A DNA stretch of 41,246 nucleotides from assembly GCA_024644105.1 (NCBI GenBank), contig JAHELP010000005.1:3432-44677 (forward strand), written 5' to 3'. Numbering within the stretch: the stretch's first letter is position 1; each line of letters starts with the position of its first letter. The translations under genes and the position numbers were made by a program. The notes beneath the pieces were generated by a model, which had not been told where the DNA came from, searched no databases, and saw nothing but the letters and a program-made list of their open reading frames with translations. Positions 1-7,769 of the stretch are shown in pieces. The DNA is from Candidatus Nitrosopumilus sp. (GTDB lineage Archaea; Thermoproteota; Nitrososphaeria; Nitrososphaerales; Nitrosopumilaceae).

Positions 1-1013
1 TTCATAAAATCTTGATGTTCCAACAATAGTTCTATCATTTGGTCTCGTAGATCAGCATTATCCATTACTGCATTAAGCATAGGTTCCATCATTTGATGAG
101 ACATCATTGCCATATGAGAAGGATCTTCAAGCATCATAGTATGCATGTCTGTAGTCAAATCAGAATTAATCCACATATGATGAATCATGTCCATCATTTT
201 ATCAGAATTATTAATTGTCATTGAATGTGAACTCATTGAATGATTGCTATACTTTGGGCACCAAGGGCAGTTATCCAATCTCTTTTTTTCTTTCATTTTT
301 TCACACATTGGACATCCCATCTCAGAATCACCATGACTCATTTCAGATTTATCATCGCTCATTCCACAACTCATTCCAGAATCAGAACCATGACTCATTT
401 CAGATTTATCATCGCTCATTCCACAACTCATTCCAGAATCAGAACCATGACTCATTTCAGAAGTTTTTGGTTGATGGACTGAATCCATCCACATAGTATT
501 AGATTTTAGATGATTTTCCATTTGAGGGTGATTCATCATAATCTGAATCATTTTATCACGCAATCCAGGCTCACTAGTCATAGGGGCCAACATATTTTTG
601 AGTAATTCAGAATTGTTGTTCATATGAGAAACCAATTGATCCATAGTACTTTTCATGAGAGATGGATCTTTTTGCATCATTTCATGCCAGTGAGTCATAA
701 GTTTCTCATTTGATGCCATGCTGCTCATCAAATGAGTCATCATTTCAGGGTGTGTATCCATTATAGATTGATTGTAAAGACCATATCCTCTATCAACTAA
801 TTTCAAATATGTAGAAGGCATTACGCATGCAGGATAACCATTATTTTTTTGAATTAACAAATATCCAGATTTGCAAGTCACAATATCAGTGTCAGAAAAT
901 TTTTTCCATTGTTGATGCGGAGTCATTTGTTGAGCAAATGAATTTTCAAAAAAGATAGGACTGGCTCCAATGGTAAGAATCATCATAAAAAGAAATAGAA
1001 ATTTAAAATTCAA
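1..1013 (-). CDS. Secreted Met/His/Cys-rich protein, C-terminus cut by window edge
   Basis: An uninterrupted minus-strand frame runs from a TTG at 1013 off the left edge, so the protein is incomplete (over 330 residues here). With the TTG start it begins MNFKFLFLF and has a signal peptide ending near FAQQ; an ATG at 984 would give a poorer n-region without the lysine. The mature part is packed with Met and His (many MM, HM and MxxxM groups). Near the middle it has two CxxC pairs, CPMC and CPWC, 11 residues apart, plus SCGMS segments. This composition suits soft-metal binding, most simply copper in the cell envelope, but that is inference. No enzyme domain is recognised. It lies 61 bp downstream of the amidohydrolase on the same strand. 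Confidence 0.75.
   Translation of the reverse strand, partial: MNFKFLFLFMMILTIGASPIFFENSFAQQMTPHQQWKKFSDTDIVTCKSGYLLIQKNNGYPACVMPSTYLKLVDRGYGLYNQSIMDTHPEMMTHLMSSMASNEKLMTHWHEMMQKDPSLMKSTMDQLVSHMNNNSELLKNMLAPMTSEPGLRDKMIQIMMNHPQMENHLKSNTMWMDSVHQPKTSEMSHGSDSGMSCGMSDDKSEMSHGSDSGMSCGMSDDKSEMSHGDSEMGCPMCEKMKEKKRLDNCPWCPKYSNHSMSSHSMTINNSDKMMDMIHHMWINSDLTTDMHTMMLEDPSHMAMMSHQMMEPMLNAVMDNADLRDQMIELLLEHQDFM
332..445 (-). repeat. Two tandem 57-bp in-frame repeats
   Basis: Two adjacent 57-bp copies (332-388 and 389-445) followed by a partial third (446-460) lie inside the Met/His-rich gene. Each encodes a 19-residue unit of the type EMSHGSDSGMSCGMSDDKS. The copies are identical at DNA level, which points to recent duplication by slippage or unequal recombination. 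Confidence 0.85.
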
Positions 1014-1074
1014 TATTAAAAATTCGTGTTTTTCTCTTAAAAAGCAATCGTAAAAAACCAAAGTTGTAAATTAA

Positions 1075-2478
1075 TTATTTAGAAAATAAGTTAATTTTTC
1101 TCTCAACTAGTTTACCATGACCTAGTTTTCCTATTACCTCAAAGTTTTCAGCAACAAGTTCTCCTCTAACTATAGTTTTTACAGGCCATCCAGTTAGATT
1201 TCTTCCTTCATATACAATATAGTCAGAGAATCCACCAAACAAATCAGAAGTTACTGTTTTTTCCTTTTTCAAGTCTAACATCACAATGTCTGCATCAGAA
1301 CTTTTCTCAAGACTGCCTTTTTGAGGATACATTCCAAAAATTTGAGCAGCATTTGTACTAGTAAATCGAACAAACTGTTCCAGAGTTATTTTGTTTTGAT
1401 TAACACCATCATTAAGTAAAATAGGAATTACTGTTCCAATACCAGGAAATCCTGCCAGTGCACTCCAAACATTGTCCCCATCTAGTTTCAGTTTAAGTTG
1501 ATTTGCAACATGATCTGTGCCTATTGTATCGATTTGATTAGAAGATAATGCATTCCATACTGCTTGTCTGTCATTTTCAGTTCTAATTGGAGGCATGACT
1601 TTAGCAAGATATCCAGATTGTTTTTCGTAAGATAGTGTAAGATAGTGTGGGCATGTTTCTACAAATATTTTAGTTCCAAGTTTTTTCTCTTCTTCAATTT
1701 GTTTTAGTGCACGCTCTGAACCAATGTGAACAAAGTAGATCACACAATCATATTCTCTACCAAACTTTGATACTGTTTTGATTGCTTTTGCTTCAAATTC
1801 AGGAGAACGGCTAGATGACCATGCAGATAACCCATCTTGATTTTTTTCTTTTGCAGTTTTAATTCCACAACCACATGATTCATAATCTTCTGCATGAACA
1901 AGAACAGGACAACCAAGTTCTGCTGCACCCTTTACTGTTTGTTCAACTAATTCATCAGTAACATTAACTTCTGCTGCAACAAGATCAGATGAGTTTGGTG
2001 GCATGTCCATGTAAACATGTCCAACTTCCCCACCAAGATTCATGTAAATTTTAAATGATGTAATTCCATTTTCAACACAATAATTCATCTCATTGATTTG
2101 TTGTGGTGTAAAAATTGAAGCATGAATTGCGTAATCAACATAATGTTTTTGCGATGAAACATCAAGTTGATCTTGAAGTGAATTTGTAAATGGATCACCT
2201 AGTCTAAGCATTCGCATCATAGTTGTAATTCCACCTATAGCTGCTGCATGAGATTCTGTTTGAGCAGCTTGATCTATTGATGAATAAACTCCATAGTGAA
2301 CATGTGTGTCAATCGGTCCTGGAACAGATACTAGTCCTGCACCATTGATTTTTCTATCACATGCAGGCGTATCAGTTGTAAATCCAACAATTTTTCCCTC
2401 ATCAATTAAGATATTTTTCTCTACCATTCCTTGTGGAAGGATAACGTGTGAGTCAGTGATTATAGTGTCATACGTCAT
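1075..2478 (-). CDS. Dihydroorotase/hydantoinase-like cyclic amidohydrolase
   Basis: The 467-residue protein has the metal-dependent amidohydrolase pattern. There is an HxH in DTHVHYG (His59 and His61), a candidate carbamylated lysine in SFKIYMN (Lys143), metal-type histidines in VLVHAED (195) and YFVHIGS (251), and an aspartate in TIGTDHV. This layout belongs to the dihydroorotase/allantoinase/dihydropyrimidinase group, which opens or closes cyclic amide rings. A role as pyrimidine-pathway dihydroorotase is possible, but the usual DPHVHFR form is altered to DTHVHYG, so substrate is left open. It starts at an ATG with a normal N-terminal beta segment. It reads toward the secreted protein gene and away from tRNA-Ala. 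Confidence 0.85.
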   Translation of the reverse strand: MTYDTIITDSHVILPQGMVEKNILIDEGKIVGFTTDTPACDRKINGAGLVSVPGPIDTHVHYGVYSSIDQAAQTESHAAAIGGITTMMRMLRLGDPFTNSLQDQLDVSSQKHYVDYAIHASIFTPQQINEMNYCVENGITSFKIYMNLGGEVGHVYMDMPPNSSDLVAAEVNVTDELVEQTVKGAAELGCPVLVHAEDYESCGCGIKTAKEKNQDGLSAWSSSRSPEFEAKAIKTVSKFGREYDCVIYFVHIGSERALKQIEEEKKLGTKIFVETCPHYLTLSYEKQSGYLAKVMPPIRTENDRQAVWNALSSNQIDTIGTDHVANQLKLKLDGDNVWSALAGFPGIGTVIPILLNDGVNQNKITLEQFVRFTSTNAAQIFGMYPQKGSLEKSSDADIVMLDLKKEKTVTSDLFGGFSDYIVYEGRNLTGWPVKTIVRGELVAENFEVIGKLGHGKLVERKINLFSK

Positions 2479-2554
2479 CTGTAAATTTTATACATTTGAG
2501 GCTATTATGCGTTGAGAAAATGAATAAAAGAACAACCTAAAAGAGAAACTCTGA

Positions 2555-2626
2555 GGGCCGGTAGTTTAGGAGTATAATGCCTCGTTCGCAACGAGGAGGT
2601 CGAGGGTGCGATTCCCTCCCGGTCCA
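2555..2626 (+). tRNA. tRNA-Ala(CGC)
   Basis: A 72-nt cloverleaf fits fully. The acceptor is GGGCCGG with CCGGTCC plus A73, the anticodon stem is CCTCG/CGAGG with loop TTCGCAA, the variable loop is AGGTC and the T stem is GAGGG/CCCTC. The anticodon CGC and the G3-U70 wobble pair, the classic alanine identity element, agree. Two oddities: the T loop reads TGCGATT, with G rather than T at position 55, and the short D loop AGGAGTA does not show a clear G18-G19 pair. No intron and no encoded CCA. Confidence 0.93.
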
Positions 2627-2651
2627 CTTTTCCAGAAACTATTATACATAA

Positions 2652-3029
2652 ATGAAAAATATCATCATCATGGAAGGTTTTGACGGCAAAAAAGCTGCAC
2701 AAGATTACATGTCAAAGCATACTTTAGCATTCTCTACTCCAGAATTAACTCTAATGAGATTTGCATTTTGGTTAGGAGATTCAGTTCCAGATCCAAAAAA
2801 TGATGGTAAAGGAATTCCAAGAATGATGACATATTTGGTAGAGCAAGACTTTGAACCAGTCTTAATCGATGATGAAACATATGTTCCATCAGGTGCAGTA
2901 AAAAGTTCAGCAATTGTTGGTAATGCATACAATGAGCAAATTCCTAGTGGGAAATTTTGTTCTGAATGCGGTACTAGTCTATCAGCAACTGCAAAATTCT
3001 GTCCTGAATGTGGAACAACACAAGAATAA
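2652..3029 (+). CDS. Small protein with C-terminal zinc ribbon
   Basis: The 125-residue protein has a mixed N-terminal domain of unknown function and a C-terminal zinc ribbon in which CSECG and CPECG supply four cysteines. The ribbon ends in the KFC-x2-CG form also seen in the proteins encoded at 3056-3592 and 4103-4858. A TATA-like stretch, TATTATACATA, at about 2640-2650 lies 25 bp before the second ATG (2670), so the real start may be 2670 (MEGFDGKKAAQDYM). The zinc ribbon suggests protein or nucleic-acid binding. No specific function can be assigned. It converges on the gene at 3592. Confidence 0.8.
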   Translation: MKNIIIMEGFDGKKAAQDYMSKHTLAFSTPELTLMRFAFWLGDSVPDPKNDGKGIPRMMTYLVEQDFEPVLIDDETYVPSGAVKSSAIVGNAYNEQIPSGKFCSECGTSLSATAKFCPECGTTQE

Positions 3030-3055
3030 GAAAATAAATTTTTTAATTATTAATT

Positions 3056-3592
3056 TTAGGCCTTTGCGCCACACTTTGTGCAAAACTTTGCATTTGCTCG
3101 AAGTGGAGAACCACATGAAGAACATCCATTTCCTCCTTGTTGTGGCGATACGGTTTGTCTTGGCACTAAAGCAGGATCTGGGGATGGTAAAGTTCCAACA
3201 TCTCCAAATGCTTCTTGTGCAGATACAATTCCTGGCGGACTACCGCCTACAGGATTTTCAGCTGTTCCAGATCTTGGTGGTTGACCCATTCCTCCTGCCA
3301 TCATTCCAGGTTGACCCATTCCCGGCATCAATCCAGGGGATTGTGTATTACCAGAACCAGAGCCGATTGATTTTTTTAATTCAAAGATTACTTTGATAGC
3401 TAGAAATTCTAATGCAGAATATGCAACTGTATAATCACCTAATTTTTGGAAAAATTCTTTGTCACTAAGTTGTCCTTTCTTGTACATGTTGTTGGTATCT
3501 AAAAATGATTCATAGTATCCTTGAGATTCATCAAACAAACTTTGAAGCTTATCAAAGAGCATGTTTAGAGTATCTACTTCACCAAACGACAT
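3056..3592 (-). CDS. Helical protein with Gly/Pro/Met linker and C-terminal zinc ribbon
   Basis: 178 residues in three parts: an N-terminal helical region of about 75 residues, a flexible Gly-Pro-Met-Gln linker (repeated GMGQP pieces, about 78-150), and a C-terminal zinc ribbon (CSSCG then KFCTKCG). No known domain is recognised in the helical part. The same ribbon ends two neighbouring proteins, so the three may share a partner or a zinc-ribbon ancestor. It starts at an ATG and converges with the gene ending at 3029. Soluble and cytoplasmic by appearance, with no signal peptide or membrane span. Confidence 0.8.
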   Translation of the reverse strand: MSFGEVDTLNMLFDKLQSLFDESQGYYESFLDTNNMYKKGQLSDKEFFQKLGDYTVAYSALEFLAIKVIFELKKSIGSGSGNTQSPGLMPGMGQPGMMAGGMGQPPRSGTAENPVGGSPPGIVSAQEAFGDVGTLPSPDPALVPRQTVSPQQGGNGCSSCGSPLRANAKFCTKCGAKA

Positions 3593-3660
3593 AATCTCAC
3601 TCGATTTTTGGAATATTAATTACTTTAGGATCAAAAAAGAGTAAAAACGAGTGTTTGAAT

Positions 3661-3987
3661 TTATGCTAGTGCTCTATCAATCATACCTTGGTATGATTCT
3701 TTAGATGCAGCACCCACTTGCTGGCTAACTATCTCACCTTTGTTTAAGAGGATTAAAGTTGGAATACTAAAGACATTGTATTTTGATGCCAATTCATTGG
3801 CCTCATCAACGTTAACCTTGACAAATTTAACTTTGCCATCATAGTCAGCTGCCAGTTCTTCAACTACTGGACCTACCATTCTACATGGACCACACCATTC
3901 GGCCCAAAAGTCTACAAATACAGGAATGTCAGAATTTATGACATCTACTTCCCATGATTTTGCATCTGAAATTTGTGTTACAGCCAT
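3661..3987 (-). CDS. trxA: Thioredoxin
   Basis: 108 residues, the normal length for a single-domain thioredoxin. The active site WCGPC is at residues 31-35 (Cys32 and Cys35), preceded by the FVDFWAE strand, and the cis-proline loop SIPTL is present. It reduces protein disulfides in the cytoplasm using electrons from a thioredoxin reductase, which is not encoded in this window. The gene is divergent from the PRC-barrel/zinc-ribbon gene at 4103, and the shared upstream region holds two inverted repeats. Confidence 0.96.
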   Translation of the reverse strand: MAVTQISDAKSWEVDVINSDIPVFVDFWAEWCGPCRMVGPVVEELAADYDGKVKFVKVNVDEANELASKYNVFSIPTLILLNKGEIVSQQVGAASKESYQGMIDRALA

Positions 3988-4004
3988 TCTATGATTAATT
4001 TATT

Positions 4005-4024
4005 GAACGTACCTAAAAACGTTC
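4005..4024. promoter_or_regulatory. Inverted repeat upstream of thioredoxin
   Basis: Perfect 6-bp arms, GAACGT (4005-4010) and ACGTTC (4019-4024), flank an 8-bp A-rich centre, 18-37 bp upstream of the thioredoxin ATG. This is where the archaeal TATA region is expected on the minus strand, so a bound regulator could block or assist initiation. Function is inferred from position only. Confidence 0.4.
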
Positions 4025-4050
4025 ACCAGAATAATCACCATATTTTTTGT

Positions 4051-4080
4051 TGGAAAAAAATTTTCCATATATACTTAAAT
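4051..4080 (+). promoter_or_regulatory. Palindrome plus TATA element before the PRC-barrel gene
   Basis: Perfect 7-bp arms, TGGAAAA (4051-4057) and TTTTCCA (4061-4067), around three A residues abut a TATA-like stretch (ATATACTTAAAT, 4069-4080). The TTAAAT core is 23-28 bp before the ATG at 4103, the spacing expected for a leaderless or nearly leaderless archaeal transcript. The palindrome sits in the BRE-proximal position and may be an operator. Confidence 0.5.
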
Positions 4081-4102
4081 GACGTTTTGGTAAATCCCAG
4101 AT

Positions 4103-4858
4103 ATGAGTTCAGAACTTAGACTAAAAAAATTAAGAGGTTCCGGTGGCTATGTAATGGCTACTGTTACTGATGAGCAACAAATGAAAGGCAATCTAGGCGG
4201 TCCTGATCTATTTTTAGCACCAATTGGAAGATTGGATGCAGATAAAATTACTAAACATTTTTGCAATACTTGTGAGAAAGAATTTGAAGGTCCTCCAAAA
4301 ATTGAATATGAGAATCCAAATGAAGAAGTTGCAGAGAATCTAATACTTGCAGAACGTGGTCAATACATTTGTAATGCATGTAATGCGTCAATTGCAGAAT
4401 ACAGAGATTTTAGAAAAGAAGATGAAGCAGGAGAGGTTGGAGTTGCAAAACCACTAGAACCTCAAGTTCAAAGTGCACCGCAGCAAGAAACTGTACCTCA
4501 ACCAGAACCTGTTGCACAACAAGTACCAGAACCAGCTGCTCCACAAGAAACTGTAACACAACCAGGTCCAGCTACATCAGTTACATCAATAGAAGGTAAA
4601 ATTGTATTTGATGAGAGTGCAAATAAAATTGGAACTGCAAAACAAGTTGGAATTGATTCTACTCAATCAATGGTTTTAGTAATTACAAAAGAAGATGGAA
4701 CAGAAGGAAGTATTCCATGGAACAGTATCAAAAAAATTGGTGAAGTTGTTCTTTTAGGAAATCCTCAAGAAGCAGCACAGCCAGGAAAATGCTCTGGTTG
4801 CGGATTTGTAAACAAAGAGGGTTCTAAATTCTGTGAAGAATGTGGTACTAAGATCTAA
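4103..4858 (+). CDS. PRC-barrel protein with N- and C-terminal zinc sites
   Basis: 251 residues. The N-terminal domain has two CxxC pairs (54/57 and 90/93), forming a probable four-cysteine zinc site. A Gln/Pro/Glu-rich linker covers about 115-160. A PRC-barrel-like domain follows at about 164-218 (GKIVFDE, IGTAKQVGID, SIPWNSIKKIG, VVLLG). The C-terminus is a zinc ribbon, CSGCG and KFCEECG (230/233 and 244/247). PRC-barrel proteins in archaea include small adaptor proteins, some linked to cell division. Whether this one has such a role is not shown here. It lies 43 bp upstream of the signal peptidase gene and may share its mRNA. Confidence 0.85.
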   Translation: MSSELRLKKLRGSGGYVMATVTDEQQMKGNLGGPDLFLAPIGRLDADKITKHFCNTCEKEFEGPPKIEYENPNEEVAENLILAERGQYICNACNASIAEYRDFRKEDEAGEVGVAKPLEPQVQSAPQQETVPQPEPVAQQVPEPAAPQETVTQPGPATSVTSIEGKIVFDESANKIGTAKQVGIDSTQSMVLVITKEDGTEGSIPWNSIKKIGEVVLLGNPQEAAQPGKCSGCGFVNKEGSKFCEECGTKI

Positions 4859-4901
4859 CAGTTAGTAAATTTAATCAATGACACTATAGGCGAGAATGTA
4901 A

Positions 4902-5672
4902 TTGGCAAAAAGATCAATCCCTAAAGGAGTAGTTAAAGACATCATAATTGTCGCAGTAGGGGTTTTAGTCATTTGGATTGGTCTGCAGGTGGCTTTTGGA
5001 ACACAAAATCCGTTTTATGTTGTAGCAAGTGGAAGTATGATTCCAGTTTTAGAAGTATATGATGTATTGATAGTTTCAGGTCATGAACCTTTTGAAGACA
5101 TTGAAGTAGGAGATATCATTGTGTTTAATCGCCCATCTGATCATGATAGAGTGATTGTACATAGAGTAGCATCAATAATTGAGGATGATCCTAAAACAAT
5201 TAGAACTAAAGGTGATGCAAATCCAGCATCAATTCCAGGAACTGACTTTCCGATTACAGAAGAAGAATATATTGGAAAAGTAGCATATACACTTCCTCAA
5301 GTAGGATATATCACTCAATTGCTAAAACCTCCAATCAACTACATCATTATTGCAATTGTAATTGGTATAATGGTTGTAAAACAATTGATAAAAAAGAAAA
5401 AGGAGAAAGAACTTCCTCTTGAAGATCCATTTGATTCAGTAAATCCTGATACAATTGAAGAGTTATCCGATATTGACAAGATTGAAAAAGATTCAGAATA
5501 TTCTGAGCATGTTGAAGAATCTACAGACGCAGAAGAGTTAGACGATACTGACAAACCTGAAAATGTTACAAAAGCTGCCAAGATCGATAAAACTTTTGAA
5601 GGAATAGAGGATTCCATAGATGAAAAAACAAAATCAGAAGAAAAGGATGAAAAAACAAAGAAGAAAGAATAG
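4902..5672 (+). CDS. Signal peptidase I, archaeal/ER (S26B) type, with long charged tail
   Basis: 256 residues starting at TTG. An N-terminal membrane span (about 11-33) is followed by the catalytic domain: Ser45 in SGSMIPVL, His87 in VIVHRVA and Asp105 in KGDANP. Histidine replaces the bacterial lysine, as in Sec11-type enzymes. It removes signal peptides from secreted proteins on the outer membrane face, which suits the many secreted proteins in this window. A second span lies near 148-164. The last 90 or so residues are a highly charged Glu/Asp/Lys tail, longer than the family core needs and probably cytoplasmic. An upstream ATG at 4896 is followed at once by TAA, so TTG is the start. Confidence 0.93.
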   Translation: MAKRSIPKGVVKDIIIVAVGVLVIWIGLQVAFGTQNPFYVVASGSMIPVLEVYDVLIVSGHEPFEDIEVGDIIVFNRPSDHDRVIVHRVASIIEDDPKTIRTKGDANPASIPGTDFPITEEEYIGKVAYTLPQVGYITQLLKPPINYIIIAIVIGIMVVKQLIKKKKEKELPLEDPFDSVNPDTIEELSDIDKIEKDSEYSEHVEESTDAEELDDTDKPENVTKAAKIDKTFEGIEDSIDEKTKSEEKDEKTKKKE

Positions 5673-5705
5673 ATTTTGTAAATTTTCAGGCAAACAGGTT
5701 CACAT

Positions 5706-5849
5706 ATGCCGTATGACAAGAGCAATAGATCGTCCTGCTTGCTTGGTAGTATAATTTCGTCAAATTTACTAAAAAAGGATTCTCAGAAATTATTAGTCTC
5801 AAGAGTAGTATCATTTATCAACAAGCAGAAAAAGAAAATTCCTAATTGA
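5706..5849 (+). CDS. Small basic protein of 47 residues, overlapping the next gene
   Basis: An ATG at 5706 opens a 47-codon frame ending in TGA at 5847-5849, which overlaps the TTG start of the next gene in a TTGA arrangement typical of translational coupling. The peptide begins MPYDKSNRSSCLLG and is rich in Ser, Leu and Lys with a basic C-terminus (NKQKKKIPN). No domain is recognised. The frame fills nearly the whole gap between the signal peptidase and the CFI-box protein, which supports it. At this length chance remains possible. Confidence 0.5.
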   Translation: MPYDKSNRSSCLLGSIISSNLLKKDSQKLLVSRVVSFINKQKKKIPN

Positions 5850-6709
5850 AATATTTGCTTATTTTTTCAATAATTTTTGTAATTAGTTCTGCATACGCAC
5901 AAACTCCATTTCGTGATACTGCAGGCTTGACATTAAATGGAATAGAATGGTGTGAAGAAAATTATCAGTTGTATTATTTTATGGGAAACGATTTCTTTGA
6001 ACATCACAATCATTCTATTGAATCAAGAATTTGTGGAAATTTGTACAACGATGATTTATGGTTGTATTCTGAACCAGACAGATACCAGAAACTAATTGAA
6101 CAAAGTAGAATTTATTATAATTTAGAAATTCAAGAAAGTGAAGTTGAGGCCCAAGAGGGTAAAATAGATACAAAATCTGTAAACATAAAAGAAATCCCTC
6201 AAGAGATTGCTCAACAACAAAAAGAATTAGATGAATCAGATGTAGAGTTGGAATCAAACCAAGAGATAGAATCAATTGGAGAGAATATCGAGACAATTAT
6301 TCCTCAAGAAGAGAAAATAGATAATTCCCAAGGCGGTGGTTGTCTAATTGCAACTGCAACATATGGCTCTGAAATGGCACCACAAGTTCAACTGTTACGA
6401 GAAATCAGAGACAATCAATTACTAAATACTGATTCAGGTGTTTCATTTATGACTGGATTTAACTCGCTATACTATTCATTCTCACCACATATCGCAGACA
6501 TGGAAAGACAAAGTCCAATATTCAAAGAGATTGTAAAGATTGGAATTACACCATTACTTTCTACACTATCTGTAATGGAGTATGCAGAGACAGACTCTGA
6601 GGTACTAGGGTATGGAATTGGAGTAATATTGATGAACTTGGGAATGTATGTTGCAGCACCAGCTATGCTGTTCTATCAAATAAAAAATAAAAGAAAAAAA
6701 GGATTTTAG
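5846..6709 (+). CDS. Secreted protein with CFI-box-like C-terminal region
   Basis: 287 residues from a TTG start, with signal peptide MKYLLIFSIIFVISSAYAQ. The mature N-terminal part contains Cys36 and Cys63 and an EHHNH stretch. A Glu/Gln-rich linker (about 95-160) leads to GGGCLIATATYGS with Cys166, matching the CFI-box (CFIATAAYGS-like) motif of a C-terminal domain widespread in archaea and bacteria. That domain ends in hydrophobic segments and a basic tail (KNKRKKGF), so the protein is probably membrane-anchored and displayed outside. The family's role is unknown; a sorting or anchoring role has been proposed. The stop overlaps the convergent lysyl-oxidase-like gene by 4 bp. Confidence 0.82.
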   Translation: MKYLLIFSIIFVISSAYAQTPFRDTAGLTLNGIEWCEENYQLYYFMGNDFFEHHNHSIESRICGNLYNDDLWLYSEPDRYQKLIEQSRIYYNLEIQESEVEAQEGKIDTKSVNIKEIPQEIAQQQKELDESDVELESNQEIESIGENIETIIPQEEKIDNSQGGGCLIATATYGSEMAPQVQLLREIRDNQLLNTDSGVSFMTGFNSLYYSFSPHIADMERQSPIFKEIVKIGITPLLSTLSVMEYAETDSEVLGYGIGVILMNLGMYVAAPAMLFYQIKNKRKKGF

Positions 6710-7650
6710 GCGTTTTTGCTTATGTCACCACATATTCCAGGGGTAGAACCATCTGGAAGACATTCAGGACTAAATCCTACTATTTCGTCAATCTGTCTGT
6801 TTCCATTTCCATTTCCTGAATCGCTCAATTCAAACATCATCCATGCTTCATCATTAGATGCATCGGCATCAACAAATGCGTTATCTGGATTCCATTTATG
6901 AACTAGGAAATATACTCCGTTTGGAAGATCAGTGATATTGATTTCATTTCCTTCAACTGATTGATGATATTGATCAACCCAACCAGCTTGAATTCCTTGA
7001 AGACCTACTTCACAATCCCAATAGATTCTTTGAGAAGTTGGTGATTCATCGCCATTGTATTTGAATACATCAGCAATACAGAATCCAACTTTAACTGATG
7101 CAATTTCATTTCCATTTACATCAAGTGCTATATCACCTGGGACAGATGGATTTGTTATATCAGCATATCTTATTGAGAATTCTCCTATATCGTTAATGTG
7201 CCAGTGATTGTGTGTGTCATGAAAGATGAATTCACTCACAGTTTCACTCCAAATGTTTTCGGATGGCATACCAAAGTTTCCTGCATCATCATATAGATTT
7301 TGGAAAGCATCTTGGGTTGCTCCTTCATCAGCATTTGGATCAGGGAACAGTGGTTCAAATTCTAAAGAACCAACACCCACATTAGCCCATACATTGGTAA
7401 ATCTTAGCCATTCATTTTGTTGTTGGTTATGAATATTGAGATGTTTTGGAATTCCTGGAGATATGTCTGGAAGAAGTGCATTACTTGGTACACCTGAACC
7501 GCCATTATTTCCATTTCCATTTCCATTTCCATTTCCACCTGGAGCTGCTGCTGCATCCAATAGCATTGGAGTTGCAAACATAAATCCAAAGGCAAGCAAT
7601 ACCGGGATTAGCATTAGAGGTTTTCGAAGGATGTTTTTTCTAAAAGTCAT
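6706..7650 (-). CDS. Secreted lysyl-oxidase-like copper protein
   Basis: 314 residues: a signal peptide or N-terminal anchor (to about residue 36), a GN-repeat linker, then a lysyl oxidase-type domain. The copper motif HDTHNHWH (His144, 147, 149, 151) has the same H-x2-H-x-H-x-H spacing as human lysyl oxidase. A lysine three residues before Phe-Cys (Lys187 in KVGFC) and a tyrosine in VDQYH (Tyr228) align with the two residues that form the quinone cofactor. GLQGIQAGW and INITDLPNGVYFL also match the family. These enzymes oxidise primary amines to aldehydes, releasing peroxide and ammonia. A TATA element (CTTTAAGTATC, near 7671-7681) precedes the ATG by about 27 bp. Confidence 0.85.
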   Translation of the reverse strand: MTFRKNILRKPLMLIPVLLAFGFMFATPMLLDAAAAPGGNGNGNGNGNNGGSGVPSNALLPDISPGIPKHLNIHNQQQNEWLRFTNVWANVGVGSLEFEPLFPDPNADEGATQDAFQNLYDDAGNFGMPSENIWSETVSEFIFHDTHNHWHINDIGEFSIRYADITNPSVPGDIALDVNGNEIASVKVGFCIADVFKYNGDESPTSQRIYWDCEVGLQGIQAGWVDQYHQSVEGNEINITDLPNGVYFLVHKWNPDNAFVDADASNDEAWMMFELSDSGNGNGNRQIDEIVGFSPECLPDGSTPGICGDISKNA

Positions 7651-7769
7651 TGATCAAGACAAGAATGTTTGATACTTAAAGGCCTGTCAGTAAGACAAAT
7701 TACAAGCTATTTTTGAATGATACAAAGATATTTTGTTTAATTTCAGAGAATATGAAAACAGTATTTTTT

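Noticed and set aside
215-496. Plus-strand frame with repeated Phe/His-rich units
   Set aside because: It is the antisense shadow of the tandem repeats in the Met/His-rich gene, which has a signal peptide and sensible composition on the minus strand.
2914-3396. 160-residue plus-strand frame
   Set aside because: It overlaps two better-supported genes with zinc ribbons on both sides and has no recognisable domain.
5339-5725. 128-residue Ser/Phe-rich minus-strand frame
   Set aside because: It is the complement of the charged Glu/Lys tail of signal peptidase, which commonly opens an antisense Ser/Phe frame.
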